Positions 62,728 through 64,000 of a DNA stretch of 64,000 nt are shown here, in pieces. This stretch comes from JAWKWH01 sp963669455. Lineage in GTDB: Bacteria > Pseudomonadota > Alphaproteobacteria > Rhizobiales > Rhizobiaceae. The position numbers and the translations under genes were made by a program. The stretch is from the NCBI GenBank assembly GCA_963669455.1, contig OY770026.1:2728001-2792000 (forward strand), in the 5' to 3' direction. The notes beneath the pieces were generated by a model. It was not told where the DNA came from, made no database searches, and worked only from the letters and a program-made list of their open reading frames with translations. Position 1 is the first letter of the stretch; each line of letters begins with the position of its first letter.

Positions 62728-64000
62728 CTATGAGGCATTTTTCAAGGCTTGCGCAATATCGGCGATGATGTCGTCGACACTTTCGATGCCGATTGACAGA
62801 CGGACCGTATCCGGGCCGGCGCCAGCCGCAATCTTCTGCTCGTCAGTAAGCTGACGGTGCGTTGTCGAAGCGGGATGAATGACCAGCGATTTGGTATCGC
62901 CGATATTGGCCAGATGGGACACCATCTCAAGCCCCTCGACAAATTTGACGGCGGCGTCATATCCACCCTTCAACCCGAAGGTGAAGACGGCCCCTGCCCC
63001 GTTGGGCGAATATTTCTTCATCATGGCATGATTGGCATCATCCGGCAGTCCCGGATAGGAAACCCATGCGACCTGATCCTGTTTCGACAGCCAGCCGGCA
63101 ACCTCCAGTGCATTGTCGCAATGGCGCTGCATGCGCAGCGGCAGGGTTTCGCAACCGGTGGCGATCTGAAAGGCATTAAAGGGTGAAATGGCGGGGCCGA
63201 AATCGCGCAAGCCCAACACGCGACAGGCGATGGCAAAGGCAAAATTGCCAAAGGTCTCGTGCAGCACCATGCCCCCATACTCGTCGCGCGGGCCCGATAA
63301 CATCGGATATTTGCCTGACTTCGACCAGTCAAACGTGCCACCATCCACGATGACGCCGCCCATGGAATTGCCGTGCCCGCCAATGAATTTGGTCAGTGAA
63401 TGGACAACGATATCGGCGCCGTGTTCGATCGGGCGAAGCAGGTAGGGGCTTGCCATCGTATTATCGACGATGAGTGGCAATTCGTGCTTGCGGGCAATAT
63501 TGCCGATTGCTTCCAGATCGACAAAAGTGCCGCCCGGATTGGCCAGGCTTTCACAGAATATGGCCTGTGTCTTGTCGTCGATCTGAGCTTCGAAACTGGA
63601 AATATCGTCCGGGTCTGCCCAGCGGACTTCCCAGCCGAAATTCTTGAATGCATGGCCGAACTGGTTAATCGACCCACCATAGAGTTTTTTGGCGGCGACA
63701 AAATTTTCACCCGGCCGCATGATGGTATGGAAAACAACCAGCTGGGCCGCATGGCCCGATGCAAGCGCGAGCGCTGCCGTGCCGCCTTCAAGTGCGGCCA
63801 GCCTTTCTTCCAGTACCGCCTGGGTAGGATTCATGATCCGCGTATAGATATTGCCGAATGCCTGAAGCCCGAACAGCGAGGCGGCGTGATCGGCATCATC
63901 AAAAACGAAAGACGCGGTCTGGTAGATCGGTGTGGCGCGGGCGCCCGTCACCGGATCCGGCTTGGCGCCGGCATGAATGGCAAGAGTATCGAAACCGGGA
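62728..64000 (-). CDS. metY: O-acetylhomoserine aminocarboxypropyltransferase/sulfhydrylase family, 5' end cut by window edge
   Basis: PLP enzyme that makes homocysteine from O-acetylhomoserine and sulfide. The visible 423 residues begin inside the gene with LAIHAGAKPDPVTGARATPI and contain the PLP-lysine motif HSLTKFIGGHG, LPLIVDNTMASPYL and C-terminal RLSIGIESVDDI. The frame is open to the window edge, and only the first few residues are missing. Closely related methionine gamma-lyase and cystathionine enzymes are less likely given the length and IYTRIMNPTQAVLEERLA segment (NPTQAVLEERLAALEGG). Strand is opposite to the inhibitor gene. Confidence 0.88.
   Translation of the reverse strand, partial: PGFDTLAIHAGAKPDPVTGARATPIYQTASFVFDDADHAASLFGLQAFGNIYTRIMNPTQAVLEERLAALEGGTAALALASGHAAQLVVFHTIMRPGENFVAAKKLYGGSINQFGHAFKNFGWEVRWADPDDISSFEAQIDDKTQAIFCESLANPGGTFVDLEAIGNIARKHELPLIVDNTMASPYLLRPIEHGADIVVHSLTKFIGGHGNSMGGVIVDGGTFDWSKSGKYPMLSGPRDEYGGMVLHETFGNFAFAIACRVLGLRDFGPAISPFNAFQIATGCETLPLRMQRHCDNALEVAGWLSKQDQVAWVSYPGLPDDANHAMMKKYSPNGAGAVFTFGLKGGYDAAVKFVEGLEMVSHLANIGDTKSLVIHPASTTHRQLTDEQKIAAGAGPDTVRLSIGIESVDDIIADIAQALKNAS

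Noticed and set aside
1..64000. CRISPR arrays, prophage, toxin-antitoxin or restriction-modification systems
   Set aside because: No regularly spaced repeats, phage structural genes, toxin-antitoxin pairs or methyltransferase/endonuclease genes were seen.

Overview
The window reads as chromosomal DNA of an alphaproteobacterium of the order Hyphomicrobiales (Rhizobiales). The best evidence is a complete acpXL-fabF2XL-fabF1XL-adh-lpxXL locus for the very-long-chain fatty acid of lipid A. It is supported by a clpP-clpX-lon-hupB block, a PleC/DivJ-type histidine kinase and many periplasmic-binding-protein transporters. The genus cannot be fixed from the sequence alone.

Layout, left part (1-33 kb): 3'-truncated ppc; fructokinase-pgi; a hotdog thioesterase; a GntR/UTRA regulator; a merF/GDCCVxC pair; a PfkB sugar kinase; the VLCFA-lipid A operon; a SoeABC-type molybdenum sulfite dehydrogenase (soeABC, minus strand); an L,D-transpeptidase; an M20 amidohydrolase; a peptide-type ABC transporter with a fused DppD-DppF ATPase; Lrp; a UDG-family protein; a GST; a sensor kinase; DUF1289 plus a retropepsin-like protease; MarR with an ABA4-like membrane protein; and two tandem cytochrome P460 genes with a divergent AraC regulator.

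Middle, accessory part (34.7-52.7 kb): a TRAP transporter with a divergent XRE-cupin regulator, YceI and an ornithine-cyclodeaminase-family enzyme; then two decayed insertion sequences (IS481-like and IS3-like). Next comes a large minus-strand catabolic operon (DapA-family lyase, NMT1/SsuA-type ABC transporter, aldehyde dehydrogenase, hydroxyacid dehydrogenase, enolase-superfamily enzyme, ketoglutarate-semialdehyde-type dehydrogenase) with a divergent GATase1-AraC regulator, followed by an apparently intact IS5/IS427-type element. The block ends at a tRNA-Leu(GAG) gene whose 3' end faces it, so it may be an acquired island. The operon looks like a complete import-and-oxidation pathway ending near 2-oxoglutarate, but its substrate is not evident.

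Right part (52.8-64 kb): core housekeeping (tRNA-Leu, hupB, lon, clpX, clpP), then a cytochrome P450, a J-domain protein, a protealysin-type M4 protease with its emfourin-like inhibitor, and a 5'-truncated O-acetylhomoserine sulfhydrylase-family gene.

Two families of short dispersed repeats run through the window. Family A (about 0.31-0.35 kb, three copies) has strong terminal inverted repeats and an internal hairpin whose two arms change together between copies. Family B (about 0.1 kb, three copies) has short AGGGC/AGAGC-type ends. Several copies abut genes so that the repeat end supplies the AG of a TAG stop codon, within a CTAG motif. I regard these repeats and the substrate-unknown operon as the most interesting parts of the window.
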